A stretch of DNA of 64,000 bases, taken from contig OY856188.1 in the NCBI GenBank assembly GCA_963693315.1, forward strand, positions 220,614,263 to 220,678,262, read 5' to 3'. Position 1 is the stretch's first letter; each line of letters begins with the position of its first letter. Under the pieces are notes generated by a model. The model was given only the letters and a program-made list of their open reading frames with translations, made no database searches and had not been told where the DNA came from. The DNA is from Diogma glabrata. Taxonomy: Eukaryota; Arthropoda; Insecta; Diptera; Cylindrotomidae. A program made the position numbers and the translations under genes. Shown here piece by piece: positions 21,625 through 33,989 of the stretch.

Positions 21625-23087
21625 GTAAGATTATTGTAACTATTTTTATGTGTTCAATTTTTAATATAATTTTATTCAAAATAAACAAAATAAATACCGT
21701 TAAGATAATATCCTATATTCCTATACACGTTATCGTTGAGAGGATATAAATTATCGTTAAAATATAAAAATGTTGGTTTAAAAGCCAGTATGTCGATAAC
21801 GTCATTCATACGTGGGTTTTAAAAGTCGTTTTAAGTTGAAGTTTTATCAAAATGATTGATCTACCGGTTCCTGTTTTCTTTGCGGTTATAAATTTGTTTA
21901 ATTTATGTTTCCTTTTAACTATGCCTATAGTTCTTTTTCCCTCAATTCAACCGCTGTCACCAATCAAAATAAAAAATTAAATCACATTTTTATCACGATT
22001 CGATTAGTATTTGTTTTTTATATTCGCTTGAACAGTGATCAGTTTTTGGAAAACATTTTTATTGAAAAACAGTTAGATTTCGTTCGTGGAACAGTTTAAA
22101 TGAAACATTGATATTGATTTGGTATCTGTACGAGAAGAACCAGTTCCGTGACCCAACTTTTTGATTACTCTTAGTAAAATTGATCTCTTAATAACTATAA
22201 TAACAATTGTCTTGAATTATAAGGTTCTTAATGGATACACACTATAGTCTATACTCTCAACACATCTTATTGCTTGACTGCATAAGCGTTATTTATTTCT
22301 ATGTAATTTTATAGCTTTAAATAATTTGAAGAGACAAATAAAATGTTTAATTTGTTTCTTCATGATATCATGATACGATCTCACGATAATATTTTCAAAT
22401 ATATAGATGATTAAATTATAGGGGTAGTTAATCAGATTTCAGATAATATTTTATGCTTTAATTACTATTTGTTATAATAAATATTACAATGACTTAGTTG
22501 ACAAAAAAAATTCAATGAAGGTTATATAGTTATGTTCAATGTAATTTTAATCGTTTTAGCAGACTAATCAAGAAAACAAGTTTTTTTGGTATGATTTAAT
22601 GATTTAATTCAATTTAATGATCAATATTCTATAAATATAACTAAAATAAATTAAAAATTTTCTTCTTCTTAATTTCACTTATAAGTTATAACAACCTATT
22701 TTATAAATCTGTTTAGCAATTTGTTTTTGTATAATATTTGAGTGTCACAATATATAGTACTATGCTTACGACTCCTAATATACCTACACTAAACGTGAAC
22801 AGTAACAGCAATGATAAAAAAATAAATTAAGAAAGAATTTATTTATATAGCTCTACCTAATTATTTTTTATAAAATTAACTCTAATTCGCGTTTATACTA
22901 TTTAATTTTAATAGTTATTCAAATCAACAAATACAAAAAAACAATTATTCCCTCGTGACTTTAAAGTTAAAAAGAGAAAATTCTAATTTGTGTTAATTTT
23001 TAATTAAAAATTGTAATTATTTAATTATGTTCAAACTGTAGAGTGTAGATAGTGCAATAGGTGATTAATGAATAAATTGACATAATT

Positions 23088-23211
23088 AAACTTTAAAACG
23101 TGTGAATTTTAGAAACAAATGAGATTCAATTAATTGTCAATACCGTTGTCAATACCTAACAATCAATTCAATCTCATTTGTTTTGAAAATTCACACGGTT
23201 TTGAAGTGTAA
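23088..23211. repeat. large hairpin, arms about 50 bp
   Basis: 23088-23136 and 23160-23211 are inverse complements apart from a few changes (shared core ACAAATGAGATT, GTGTGAATTTT), around a 23-base loop in which TTGTCAATACC is repeated. Probably a fold-back MITE. Confidence 0.75.
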
Positions 23212-23369
23212 TGTAAACAATTAACTTATTGAAACTGATCTACATTCAAGTAAAGTGAAAATATAAATGAAGAATTTAAATATGAAATTCAATTTGAATT
23301 TTTGTTCCTTAAGCCGCAATTAGACTATTGTCAAAAAAGACACTACTCTACAAACACTACAGCCAGTTC

Positions 23370-23495
23370 CAAAAAGGTACCCAAAACGGATCCAACAAAT
23401 TACAAAACCCATATTAATCTTGTCGGTTGTTGCTAAAATATTTGAGAAGAACATTAATTTTAGTATTATGAGCTTCTTAAGTCGTCAAAAATAAC
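23370..23495 (+). pseudogene. LINE reverse transcriptase fragment
   Basis: One frame reads VPKTDPTNYKPILILSVVAK then IFEKNINFSIMSFLSRQ, which is the start of a jockey-type RT domain (typically NYRPISILSVVAKIFEK). Short and out of context; ancient. Confidence 0.65.
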
Positions 23496-23857
23496 TAATG
23501 AACAATTAAATCACTATTGGTATTTTGACTCTTGATGTATTATGTTATGTAAGTAATAGTATATTAAGTTAAAAATGGTGATTTAATTCTTCTTCTTAGA
23601 CGCCGTTGTTTTAAAGTTATGTTTTATAAAAGATTTTGTTCTATGTTAAGTCAGGAAGAAGGAATGATACAGTGGCGAAGCGTCGGTATAGACACACTAG
23701 ACAGTGTCTACCCAAACGTAATATAAATATGAAACTTTATTTTCATATTGTTCGCATAATGTCGACTTAATACTATTTTGTCAAACGTTCTAAGAAAATC
23801 ATTAAGTTTTAATACAATAATTAGAACAAAAACAATTCAGCTATGTTCCCGAAACTT

Positions 23858-24012
23858 TAATACAAACGTTTCCCAGTTTCATGTACAAACAAACAAAAAT
23901 GTTTTTCTCACTGCAGTAGACATTTCAAATTATGACTACCAAAATAAGCAATAGCAACAACAACAAATTTTCAACTTTTGTTCCTTCTTGGATAGACAGT
24001 TTTGTTTCTGTC
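23858..24012 (+). repeat. 130 bp tandem array, left block
   Basis: Carries the unit words CATTTCAAATTATGACTACC, AGCAACAACAACAAATTTTC and CTTCTTGGATAGACAG that repeat at 130 bp spacing in 28839-29320. It is cut off by the LINE at 24013. Confidence 0.8.
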
Positions 24013-25365
24013 TTTTTTTTTTTTTTTTTTTTTTATTCAAAGTTAGGCATGTTTAGTGTTAATTATAATAAATTATAAATTAACGTCTCTGAATATCCGA
24101 AGATACCATGCCAACTAGGGATAAGAATGGAATGCAAATTAAGATTCTCTGAGAAATTTATGAACGTTAACTTTAAACCCTTGAGGATTAAATTCATCAG
24201 GGAAAACCCAGGAAGGTAAGGCATTCCAAAGATGAGATACTCTGTTGAAAAAGTCACGTTGGAAGGCTACAGTTCTACACCTAATTATTTGAACGGTAAA
24301 GGGATGCGCTGCTACGTTTGCTCTGGTGTGACGCGAAAGGTTTGATGATTTAGGTAAAATCGATTTGATCTCTTCAGAAGCTCGTTCATCCATAACATAT
24401 TTATAAAATATAGTCAAATCAGCAACATTTCTTCTGTGCTGCAAGGAATCAAGACCGTTAGTAAGACTTGGGTTACCAATGAGTTTAATAGCTCTACGCT
24501 GTACAGAATCAAGGCAGTTGAGACTACTCAAGTAAGCCCCACCCCATATGTGAGAACAGTATTCCATGCAGGGACGTATAAAAGATTTATAAACTAAAAG
24601 AAGTTGTTCGCTATCGAAAAACTTACGACATCGCCCCAAAAATCCTAACTTTTGAACAGCATTCTTAGCCAGATTAAAAATATGAGAATTCCACTTCATA
24701 TTATTTTCAATCTCAACTCCTAGAAGTCTGACAGACTCATTCTCTAAAAGATTTTTGGGGCCAAACGTTAATGGAAAAGGATTGGGTGTCGTTAACCTAG
24801 AAAAATGACAAACCTGTGTTTTGCTTGTATTGAATTCAACACTGTTAGCAATACCCCAATCCATAATTGTTTTAAGATCAGTGTTAAGGGAATCTATCAA
24901 TTTTGACCTACACTCACTAAGCGCTAAGGGTGTATATAGTTTAGGTGCTTCATGAGACGCATGAAGCGTGCTATCATCAGCAAAACTATGTATAGGATGA
25001 ACCGTTGAGTCCAACAAATCATTAATATAGATAAGAAAAAGAGTTGGTGACAAAGCGGAACCCTGAGGAACTCCTGCATTAGTTGAAAAAGTATTCGATG
25101 ATACACCGTCAACATTGACCCGAAATTTTCGATCAGATATAAAGCTCTGTGTCCAAGATATAAGCTGCTCGTCTAAACCATAGGATCTCAATTTACATAT
25201 AAGGTTGTTATGCCAAACTTTGTCAAATGCCTTGGAAATATCAAGAGCAACACCGAATGTTTCTCCAAAGTTTTCAAGCGACTTATTCCAGATATGAGTG
25301 ACAAAAGACAGCAAATCTCCCGTCGCTCTTCCTTTTCGAAATCCATATTGTCTCTCATTAATTTT
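24013..25365 (-). mobile_element. 5'-truncated jockey-type LINE
   Basis: A minus-strand LINE inserted within a tandem-array unit. The array sequence stops at GTTTCTGTC (24012) and resumes at TTTGTTTCCAAATTTG (25366). Its 3' end carries a 22-base A tail (T run at 24013-24034 on the plus strand). The 5' end is truncated inside the RT domain, as usual for target-primed insertion. The length agrees with the 1350 bases by which the array spacing is enlarged. Confidence 0.82.
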
Positions 25366-25407
25366 TTTGTTTCCAAATTTGCTGAGAAACATCAGTAGAC
25401 GTTTCAA
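24139..25407 (-). pseudogene. LINE reverse transcriptase, C-terminal two thirds
   Basis: The open frame gives 422 residues, but the first dozen (upstream of INERQYGFRKG) are read from flanking array sequence. RT motifs are in order: INERQYGFRKGRATGDLLSF, then VALDISKAFDKVWH (motif A), GVPQGSALSPTLFLIYINDL (motif B) and HSFADDSTLHA (catalytic FADD). Thumb-type sequence follows (VRLLGVEIENNMKWNSH), then RPCMEYCSHIWGGAY and a C-terminus ending VNVHKFLRES. No stop interrupts it. The endonuclease and the first RT motifs are missing through 5' truncation, so it is not autonomous. The family is jockey-like by these motifs. Confidence 0.85.
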
Positions 25408-25440
25408 ATTATGACTACCAACTCAAATTATGACTACCTA
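25366..25440 (+). repeat. 130 bp tandem array, middle block
   Basis: Resumes the array after the LINE and ends in ACTACCTA (25433-25440), the left copy of the hAT target duplication. Confidence 0.75.
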
Positions 25441-25604
25441 CAGTAGCGGATTTAGGCCTAGGCCCGTGAGGCCCGGGCCTAGGGCGGCAAATTTTGAGGG
25501 GCGCTAATGTTAAAAAAATAAATGTTTATACCTGAATTAGATTTATTATTATTATTGTTATTATTTTCATTATTTTATACACACACACATATATGTATAT
25601 ATAT

Positions 25605-25808
<204 letters not shown>

Positions 25809-26102
25809 ATTATTTTAAAAAAATTAAATTTTTATTTGGTTTTTAGCCTATTTTTTAGTATAATTTCTTAACAAATCATCATCCGTATCATCTTCAGGAA
25901 AAAAAAATCAAATTCTTAATTATTAAAAGAAAAAAGTAAAACAACAAATTGACAACTAATTCAAATCAAAAATTATTAACTTTGACAAGAAAAAAAACTT
26001 TGAAATAAAAACATTGACAAAATAATCAAAAATCAAAAAAAAATTCTAAATATCAATATTCAAAATTGAGTTGTAATAATTTTGAATATAAAATGAATCC
26101 TT

Positions 26103-28631
26103 TTATTTATTAATAGAATTTTTGCTCTGTTTGATATGCAGCATTTCGAGAATATTCAGTTTTCCAAAATTTGATTCCTTCTCTAATATTTTTACATCAT
26201 CCAAAGAAATAGAATGGTTTGCAGCTTTAAGATGAATTGATAAAGCACTACTATCTTCTTTACTTCCTTTCGAATCTTTAACATGTTGGTAAATTCTTTT
26301 TTCTAAACATTGATTAGTGCGACCAGTATATACGTTGCCGGACAAATACAATTTGTTTGATAAATAACATTATTAAAAGAAGATTTTGGAATTTTGTCTT
26401 GAAGTTTTAAAAAAATTTGTTTGTTTAAACTTGATGATGGCTTACCAACAGTATTTATATCGTAATATTTTAATAAATTTCTAATTTGTTCAAATACATC
26501 TTTAACATACGGAATAGATACAACATTCTTCATAATTACTTCTTCATCATTAGAAACATTAGTGGAAACTTGTTTATTTTGTGCTAGAGATGTGTGTTTA
26601 AATAATGCATTTTTTATACCATGCTTTATCATATTTAATGGATAACCATTAAAAAATAATGTTTCAGTTAATAATTTAAAATTTTTTTGATGAAATTTCT
26701 TATCTGACAAACGTATAATTTTTTTAGCCAAAAGAAAAACAGTATTTTTTTTATAGTTTTGTGGTAACCATTAAAAAAAATTTAAGTATCTCCCCGACCA
26801 AGTTTCTTTATGATACCAATCCGTACTAAGTGAGCCATCTTCGTTATGAATAACAATCAAATCTAAAAACGGTAACTTATTTTCAAATTCAACGTCCATT
26901 GTGAACTTAATATGCTGATCATATTCATTAAAACTCTTAAGGAAATCACTCATTTTATCAGTAGGAACTGCCGTAAAATGTCATCAACATAGCGAGAAAA
27001 GAAAGGAGGTTTAATATCACACTTGCTTAAGATGACAAATTCCACAGATTCCATTACTAAATTAGCAGCAGCAGGACTAATCGGCGATCCCATAGGACAT
27101 CCAAAAATTTGTTTATAACATTCTCCATCATACAAAAATTCACAATTATCCAAGACCATAAATAAAGCTTGAAAAAAGTGAGCTTTATTTAACTTTAAAT
27201 TATTTTTTTTTTGATAGTCATCCACTTTTTACTCACAATAGCAATCACAGCTTCCTTACTAATATTAGTAAACAAAGAAACCACATCCAAAGAAATTAGT
27301 GAATATCCTGGCGGTAAAATGATGTTTTGAATTTTTTCTTTAAAATCTTCTGCATTTTTTATAAAACGGAATAACATCAACTTCCGACTATTTTATTTAA
27401 CGCATCAGATAAAAATTTTGATAATGAATAAGTAACAGTACCCAAGCAATTAACAATAGGCCGAATTGGACGATTAATTTTATGCACTTTAATTAACCCA
27501 TACATTCTTGCATTCACACTATTACCACTATTAACATCTTAATTTTTTACCTAGGTTCTTAGTTACCCTATTTTCTTTTTCCCAAACCATAATCATATCA
27601 TTCATATCCTTTTCTAACTTTGGCTTAGCAATTTTATCAATCAATTTGTATGTATTAACATCATCTAATAGGTTTTTCATTTTTTCAAAATATTCATTAT
27701 TTTTTAGCAAAACAGTAACATTACCCTTATCAGCTCTCGTCACTAAAATATTTGGATGATCTTTTAAAAATTTCTTTGATTCGTTAATATCTCTCAAAAT
27801 TTGAGTATCATCTACACTAAGGAGTTTTTTGTGGTTGCACTTATTTTTAAAGTTTGTTAAAATATTGACTAAACGGTTACGAATTTGAGCTTGGGATTCA
27901 TAATCACTTTCATTCATTTGGTATAACACACTTTCCACACCAGCAATAATAGGTGGACAAAATTTTTCTCCATAACTTAAAATATTTTTAACATTATTCG
28001 GAATATCTGTATCAGTAAAATTTAGTAACCATTTTTCTCTTATATCATCTAACTCGGTTAAATTATTATCTTGGTTAATATTGTTGTCATCACTAAAAAC
28101 AGGTATAAGAGAAGAATCCATAGTAGCATTAATTTGATTAATTATAGGCATATGAACCATTGAAGAAGACCGATTTGATAATTTCATTATTTTCTGAATA
28201 TGAGTAAGTTTTATTTTATTAAACATTATAGTAAACGACATTTCACATTTGTGAAAAAAATTATTGATGATCCATTCAGGTAAAGGTGAATTGCATATCC
28301 GTTGAGATAAATTGGATATTTCAATTTCTAAATATCTAATAAATTGAAAATTTTCAATAATTTCTTGGCTTATCAAAGCTTTCATAAATCGTTGTTCAAG
28401 CTTCATAAAAACTTGTAAATTAATATTGTATTTGTTTTTAATACGACAATGTTCAGGGAAAATACGTTCTTTCCTACAACGGAGGAGAAAATATTTCTTA
28501 TATAAAGCCTTTGCCAAAGTTAATTTGTTTTTAGGTAGCATTTTAAAATCATACTGAATATCTAAACCATAATTGCTTCCAATTTTTTTAAAAAAGAATC
28601 TGTGTTTATTTACATATTGTATATCCTCCAT
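26103..28631 (-). pseudogene. Penelope-like element ORF (RT plus GIY-YIG), frameshifted
   Basis: Reading 28631 downward, the 366-residue N-terminal part contains ILVTRADKGNVTVLL and TYKLI. After a frame break near 27535 come ARMYGLIKVHKINRPIRPIV, SLISLDVVSLFTNI, GCPMGSPISPAAANLVME, then FSRYVDDIL (catalytic YVDD, about 26985). KLPFLDLIVIH and DGSLSTDWYHK follow, then a linker and the GIY-YIG nuclease (NVYTGRTNQCLEKRIYQHV, 26250-26345). This order is that of Penelope RT-EN proteins. At least five frame breaks separate the pieces, so the copy is dead but almost full length. Confidence 0.88.
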
Positions 28632-28639
28632 ATTTCAAC

Positions 28640-28676
28640 CAAAGAGAAAGTAAATGTGTAGTAGGGTATAGGGTAG
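28640..28676 (+). repeat. GTAGGGTATAGGG stretch at 5' side of Penelope-like element
   Basis: GTAGTAGGGTATAGGGTAGG leads directly into the (TA)n tract. It is a short G-rich, telomere-like but irregular motif. Confidence 0.45.

Positions 28677-28760
<84 letters not shown>
28677..28760. repeat. (TA)n tract, about 84 bp
   Basis: Pure TA between the 5' end of the Penelope-like element and the right hAT shell. Confidence 0.95.
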
Positions 28761-28761
<1 letters not shown>

Positions 28762-28838
28762 TGTTACAAAAGAAAAGGGGCGCCATATTGTCTCGGGCCT
28801 AGGGCGTCCTCAAACCTAAATCCGCTACTGACTACCTA

Positions 28839-29320
28839 TGACTACCTTTAATACAAACGTTTCCCAGTTTCATGTACAAACAAACAAAAATGTTTTTCTC
28901 ACTGCAGTAGACATTTCAAATTATGACTACCAAAATAAGCAATAGCAACAACAACAAATTTTCAACTTTTGTTCCTTCTTGGATAGACAGTTTTGTTTCT
29001 GTCTATTTTTGTTTCCAAATTTGTTGAGAAACATCAGTAGACGTTTCAAATTATGACTACCAAAATAAGCAATAGCAACAACAACAAATTTTCAACTTTT
29101 GTTCCTTCTTGGATAGACAGTTTTGTTTCTGTCTATTTTTGTTTCCAAATTTGTTGAGAAACATCAGTAGACGTTTCAAATTATGACTACCAAAATAAGC
29201 AATAGCAACAACAACAAATTTTCAACTTTTGTTCCTTCTTGGATAGACAGTTTTGTTTATGTCTATTTCTGTTTATATATTTTGTTTCCAAATTTTTTGA
29301 GAAACATATTATGGGAAATA
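28839..29320 (+). repeat. 130 bp tandem array, right block
   Basis: Three units with CATTTCAAATTATGACTACC or CGTTTCAAATTATGACTACC at 28911, 29041 and 29171, an exact 130 bp period, with almost no divergence. The first unit repeats 23858-24012. Confidence 0.9.
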
Positions 29321-29429
29321 TTTTTGACAAAAATTGTAATTATTAGTTAGATGTTTCTTGAGCAATTTTTTGTGTGATTGTGTGATTGTGAATTCGATTC
29401 TACGACTTCTGAATAACAGGAAAAGAGTT

Positions 29430-29725
29430 GGAAAATAAATTTGAATCTTTGATTCTGGATTAATTTTTGGAATATTTTTAGAATTTTGAAAAAAGTTTCA
29501 ATCTTTGATTATGTTATAATTTTTGCAATATTTTTGGCATTTTGGGAAAAGATTGAATTTTTGATTTTGTTATAGTTCTTGCATTAATTTTGGAATTTGA
29601 AAATACTTTCAATTTTTGATTTTGTAATAATTTTTAGAAAATTTTTGGAATGTTGAAAAAGTTTAGATTTTGGATTTTGTTATAATTTTTGGAATATTTT
29701 TAGAATTTTGAAAAAATTTATTTAT
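29430..29725 (+). repeat. block of the 65 bp AT-rich repeat family
   Basis: Same phrases as 12260-13370 (TTTTTGGAATATTTTTAGAA, TTTTGAAAAAAGTTTCAA, TTATAATTTTTGCAATATTT). Confidence 0.75.
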
Positions 29726-29917
29726 ACTTTTACAAAGAATTTTATGTTTAATATTCATCGCTCCCTAAAACTTAAAACAATGTTTTTGTTAATCCTTTAT
29801 CTTTTGTACAAAATATCCTTTATCTTTTGTACAAAATATTTTTATTTCAAAATTTTTAAAATTTTTAATTTTGATTTAGATTGAACAATCTTTTTTTAAA
29901 TATTTTGCTTGCCGCGA

Positions 29918-30060
29918 ATAAAAAATATAGTATATGATGCACGGACGTAAGTCATTTTAAATGTGGGTGCAAATCTCGGTTGGCGCTTCGACTCACAAAC
30001 TCCACATACGTCCAAAAACCTTAGCTTTCTGTACTCTCATCTTAATGTACTATAATTAGT
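29918..30060 (-). repeat. dispersed repeat, copy 2
   Basis: Reverse complement of 19665-19806 (ACGGACGTAAGTCATTTTAA, GTGGGTGCAAATCTCGG, CTCCACATACGTCCAAAAAC). Confidence 0.75.
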
Positions 30061-30840
30061 TTCTACTGGCAAATTAATAAAACTTTTGAATATGTCTACC
30101 CTAGTTTCAGAAGCACGCTTCGCCACTGGAATGATATATTCCGAAACGTCACAACAAAACAAAATTTTGTTTATTCAACATAATAAAACAAACAAATAAA
30201 TATTTTAATGATTTTTTACTAAATTTCATTATATCAGACCGATAAGCCTAGGTAGTTTCCTTACGGATAAAAAACAAAACAAAAAAATAATAATTACGGT
30301 CATATTATACTCTAATTGCTAACAATGTTCAATTCAACACGAGCAAAACTAAAATCTGCTGTTTTTCTTGGTTATCAACGCTTAATCCGTTTTCATTAGT
30401 TTGATTCTTGAAGAAAAACTATCTTCAAGAGAAAAAATCTGTTAGACTTCTAGTAGTTGAGGTTGAAAATAATATGAAGTGGAATTCTAAGGGAATTCTA
30501 AGGCTAGTGGCTAAGAACATTGTTTCATTTAATATTTTTACGTCGTTGTCGTAAGGATTTTAATAGCAAATACTTTCTTTTAATATATAAGTTATTTAAT
30601 CGTCCCTTCATGGAATATTGTTCTCACATAGGGAATGCAGCATACATAATTAGTTTGAAGTGTCTTGATTCTACACAGCAGAGAACTGATAAATTGATTG
30701 GCAATTCAAATCTTACTTGCTGAATTGCTTGTATGTCGCTGATTTGACGGTATTTTACAAATACATTATAGACGAATGAGCTTATGTCTGGATCAAAACG
30801 ATTTTGATTGAGCCTGCAAACTTCATACGTTACACTGGAG

Positions 30841-32541
30841 CAGGGGTGTCCATCGCGTCGATCGCGATCGACTGGTCGATCGCGAAGAAAATTTAAGTCG
30901 ATCACGAGAAGTTTTTTTTCCATATAAATATTTTTGTTGAAATCTAGTATATTTAGTTTTAGTTTAAGCCTGGATTTACTAGGCTGTTTTTCTATCGAAA
31001 GAATCTTTTCTGTTGTCAGAATCGATACTGTCGATTGATTTAAACCTCCGACAGAATTTTTCATAGATTTCTTTCACTTAAATTCTGTCTACATAATTCT
31101 GTTGATAGAATTCTGTCAACAGAAATTTTAAAATTTGTTATTTTAAAGTTAGAAAAATAGTCTAGTTTGATCAGTTGTTAAGTTATATTCGTATAAAAAT
31201 TATATTCTTGATGCAATATAAGTGTTTTAACTTTTTATTTTTCCATCAAGCACGGTTTCGAATAAAACTTAATTCAATGTAGAAACATTTTATGAAATAA
31301 CAGTTTATTTGTTCCTGCATTTTTATATACTTTATATTACGGATACAATTTATCAATGGCCATCCATGCAAATTTAGATTTTGACAAACACGATAGCACT
31401 CATTTTACAAAAAACTATGCAGGAACCTGATCATTAAATTATAAGTGTGTCAAAAATATCTTCAAGTAAGTTAAAAGAATGATTTTCATACATTTTGCTA
31501 CCTAATTTTTAAAAAAACATATAATGGGAAACACTTTTGACTAGAAACAAAGAGCAACGTCTAAAATTTGAATGTGGCCTCCTTTCGCTGCAAGGCCCTC
31601 AATTGAAGAGCATATTTCTTAGTGAATCCAGATTCAGCTATTTCCAAACAATAGAAACATTTGGAATATGTCAGGTTATTGCATGCTAGATATCGCTAAT
31701 TATAGAAGTATTGTGGATCAATAAGAATATCTGGGTTGGCAAATATTAGGTTGTTTCAGCTGTAGTTATTGAAAGGAATCATTTAGGTAAATGTAAAGGT
31801 TTTCTGAATAGTTTTCTCGACTAATAAGAACAGTTGAAAAATACTAGGTATTGGAAGATTAAATTTCATTTTTCGAATTCAACAGACGAAATGAAGTCAA
31901 ATATGGAAATGTATGATTACCAACAATTTAGTAATATTTTGGAAAGCATTTTCTTGCAATTTAAACAACAATTTGTAGATTCCAATTACTTAATTTTTAA
32001 CTTCACCATTTCCTACAATAAATATAGAAAATATGGATATGGATACTAATCGGAAAAACATTTAGTATAGATGTAGGTAGCTTAAAAATGCCATTAATTG
32101 AATTACAAAGCGACATTGGCTTGAAATCGCGTGATAAATTTGTTACATGGAACAATATTTTCATTGAAAAATATCCACTTTTAAAAGATGTCTACCTTAG
32201 AATGCATTCATGTTTTGGGTCAACATTTTCATGTGTATCATTATTCTCTCAAATGAATTATGCAAAATCTAAATACTGTCCACGTTTGACTAAAAATCAT
32301 CTTGATGATTGCTAACGTTTAGCTGTACGTAATTATGAACCCGAATACTCAAAAATAGCTGATGATATTCAATGTCAATCATCTCATTAAATAAAGAAAT
32401 GATTTTTTCAATGAAAACCATTTTTTTATTCTTGTAATTACTATACATTTTACTAGCACGCCTATTATTCTCATTTGGTCGATCGCCATTCGTTTGAGGG
32501 AAAAAAGTAGCTCTTTGGGTCGAAAAGGTTGAGCACCCCTG
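30841..32541 (+). mobile_element. hAT transposon nested in the LINE remnant
   Basis: The left end is CAGGGGTGTCCATC; the right end on the other strand is CAGGGGTGCTCAACC. Flanking 8-mers are CACTGGAG (30833-30840) and CACTAGAG (32542-32549), one mismatch apart. A GATCGCGATCGA-rich subterminal palindrome lies near the left end (30860-30890), and GTCGATCGCC-type words recur near the right end. Transposase remnants are at 31834-32330. Confidence 0.85.
31834..32330 (+). pseudogene. hAT transposase C-terminal remnant
   Basis: Two open pieces. The second (32088-32315) reads MPLIELQSDIGLKSRDKF, then EKYPLLKDVYLRMHSCFGS, VSLFSQMNYAKSKYCPRLT and NHLDD, which is the hAT dimerisation domain (usually FGSTYLCE..FS.MN..KSK.RNRLTD.HL). 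Stops separate it from a weaker upstream piece and from a tail that would read YEPEYSKIADD. The catalytic part is missing. Confidence 0.75.
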
Positions 32542-32660
32542 CACTAGAGCATCAATAGCAGACCATCTTTTTACTGTTCGAGTAGCAAGATGTAGAACTG
32601 TCGCTTTTCAAAGTGATTTTTTTCACGGAGTCTGGCATCTCTGAAAGGCCTTGCCGGCGT

Positions 32661-33132
32661 CGGTCCTCCCTGACAATTTTTATTCTCGAAACTTTAAAAT
32701 AAGCGTTAAAAAATCCTCAAAAAAGTTTATCAGTTCTCACAAACCTTAGTTCTGTACTTAGCGTCGTATGTTCTGATATTCAGAGATGTTAATCTTTAAT
32801 ATATTATGGTTACACTAAACAATTCCAAACTTTAAATAAAAAAATTCCTGTAAAATAATCGGTAGGGGGGAATTCGGACCCGAAAACCCCTCCCTTGTGT
32901 GCGCCCCTTGAAGTAGTATATCTAGAAATGGCGTGGAAAGGCGATTGGCTGGACAGACAAACAAAAACTCAGAAAACTCACAATCTCCAGTCGGAGCAAA
33001 AAGTATTTTTCAAGAATTTCTTGAAAATTTTCAATAAACCACAACACTCCAAAATATAAGTCTCAACTAATAAATTTAAACCGTATAGCGGGACTACGTA
33101 AGGCGAGGGATGGGTGTATTATATAAAAACAA
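32661..33132. other. no gene seen
   Basis: Contains a GC-rich word GGTAGGGGGGAATTCGGACC (32871-32890), with CCCCTCCCTTGTGTGCGCCC nearby, that looks like a TE terminus. No partner end was found. Confidence 0.35.
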
Positions 33133-33989
33133 CCCTGCTTAAACTGTCCCATTAAAAAAGGTACAATCCTATAGAATATTGATGAAAATTGGATAGGAAA
33201 AGGACGATTTGAATGGGATCAACCGAGAAATTCTTTACTTCATAAAAATTTTGGATAGGAAAGACTCAATAGGAAAATGGAATTAAGCTCATAATCCTTT
33301 AAATATCAGATTTTTTTCTATTGAAATACTTTTATAGGAATGAACGTAATTGAAAAGGAAAATAAAACTTAGACAATATTTTTCTTACGACAAGATTCCT
33401 TAATAGGATTCTTTATAGTTTTAAAGGAAATTTTTCAATAGGATTCTATATAGTTTTATGGGAAGACTAAAAACTAAAATTCACTAGAGCATTATCCGAT
33501 TTAGAAATATATAGTTAAAATCGTTTTATGTGTTTTAGCTATCGCTTCTCGGCTGAAAAGTATAATAATAGTGATTAAGGTTGTATATGTTTATTTTATT
33601 TTAATTGATTATTATTTATTAGGAAATTTGAAGGTTTTAGAAATTCCCATTAAAACATAGTCAATTCCATTAAGAATCAAAAAGGATTCCATATGAAATT
33701 CTAAGACTACAAAACTCCTTTTAAAATGTGTTTATTCCTATTATAAAGTCAAGTAGGATTCTTTATTATTTAATAAAAACTTTGACGGTCGCAGAAAATT
33801 CAATCCCATTGAATAATTTATAATCCTATAAAAAGGTTTTAAAAGGATTCAATGTATTTCTATAGGACAATTGAATAGGATTCAATCGATTTCAAAAGGA
33901 AAAAAAATTATTTAATAGGATTTTATAGGAAATTTCCGATGCAATTTTCCCATTAAACTTTGTTTTTCAATAGGATAGTTTAAGCAGGG
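33133..33989. mobile_element. TIR element with repeated TAGGATT motif
   Basis: CCCTGCTTAAACTGTCCCAT at the left and its near complement at the right (TAGGATAGTTTAAGCAGGG) form TIRs of about 27 bp with three or so mismatches. Inside, words of the form AATAGGATTC or CAATCCTAT occur more than a dozen times in both orientations, so the whole 857 bp can fold. No coding sequence. The superfamily is unknown; the TSD is not clear. Confidence 0.75.

Larger units (their letters stand above)
20305..23330. other. low-repeat AT-rich stretch, no gene proven
   Basis: The longest part of the window without a recognisable transposon. Around 20750-20960 it reads like an insect 5' UTR, and a small exon candidate is at 21576-21624. 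Nothing in it matches a protein I know. Confidence 0.35.
30330..32660 (+). pseudogene. LINE remnant split by a hAT
   Basis: The C-terminal part of a jockey-type RT, related to the LINE at 24013-25365. FNTSKTKICCFSW-like sequence starts near 30340; then RRCRKDFNSKYFLLIYKLF and NRPFMEYCSHIGNAAY (30535-30650), LDSTQQRTDKLIGNSNL to 30720. After the hAT at 30841-32541 it resumes with DHLFTVRVARCRTVAFQSDF (32560-32620). Stops and small deletions occur throughout. Confidence 0.8.
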
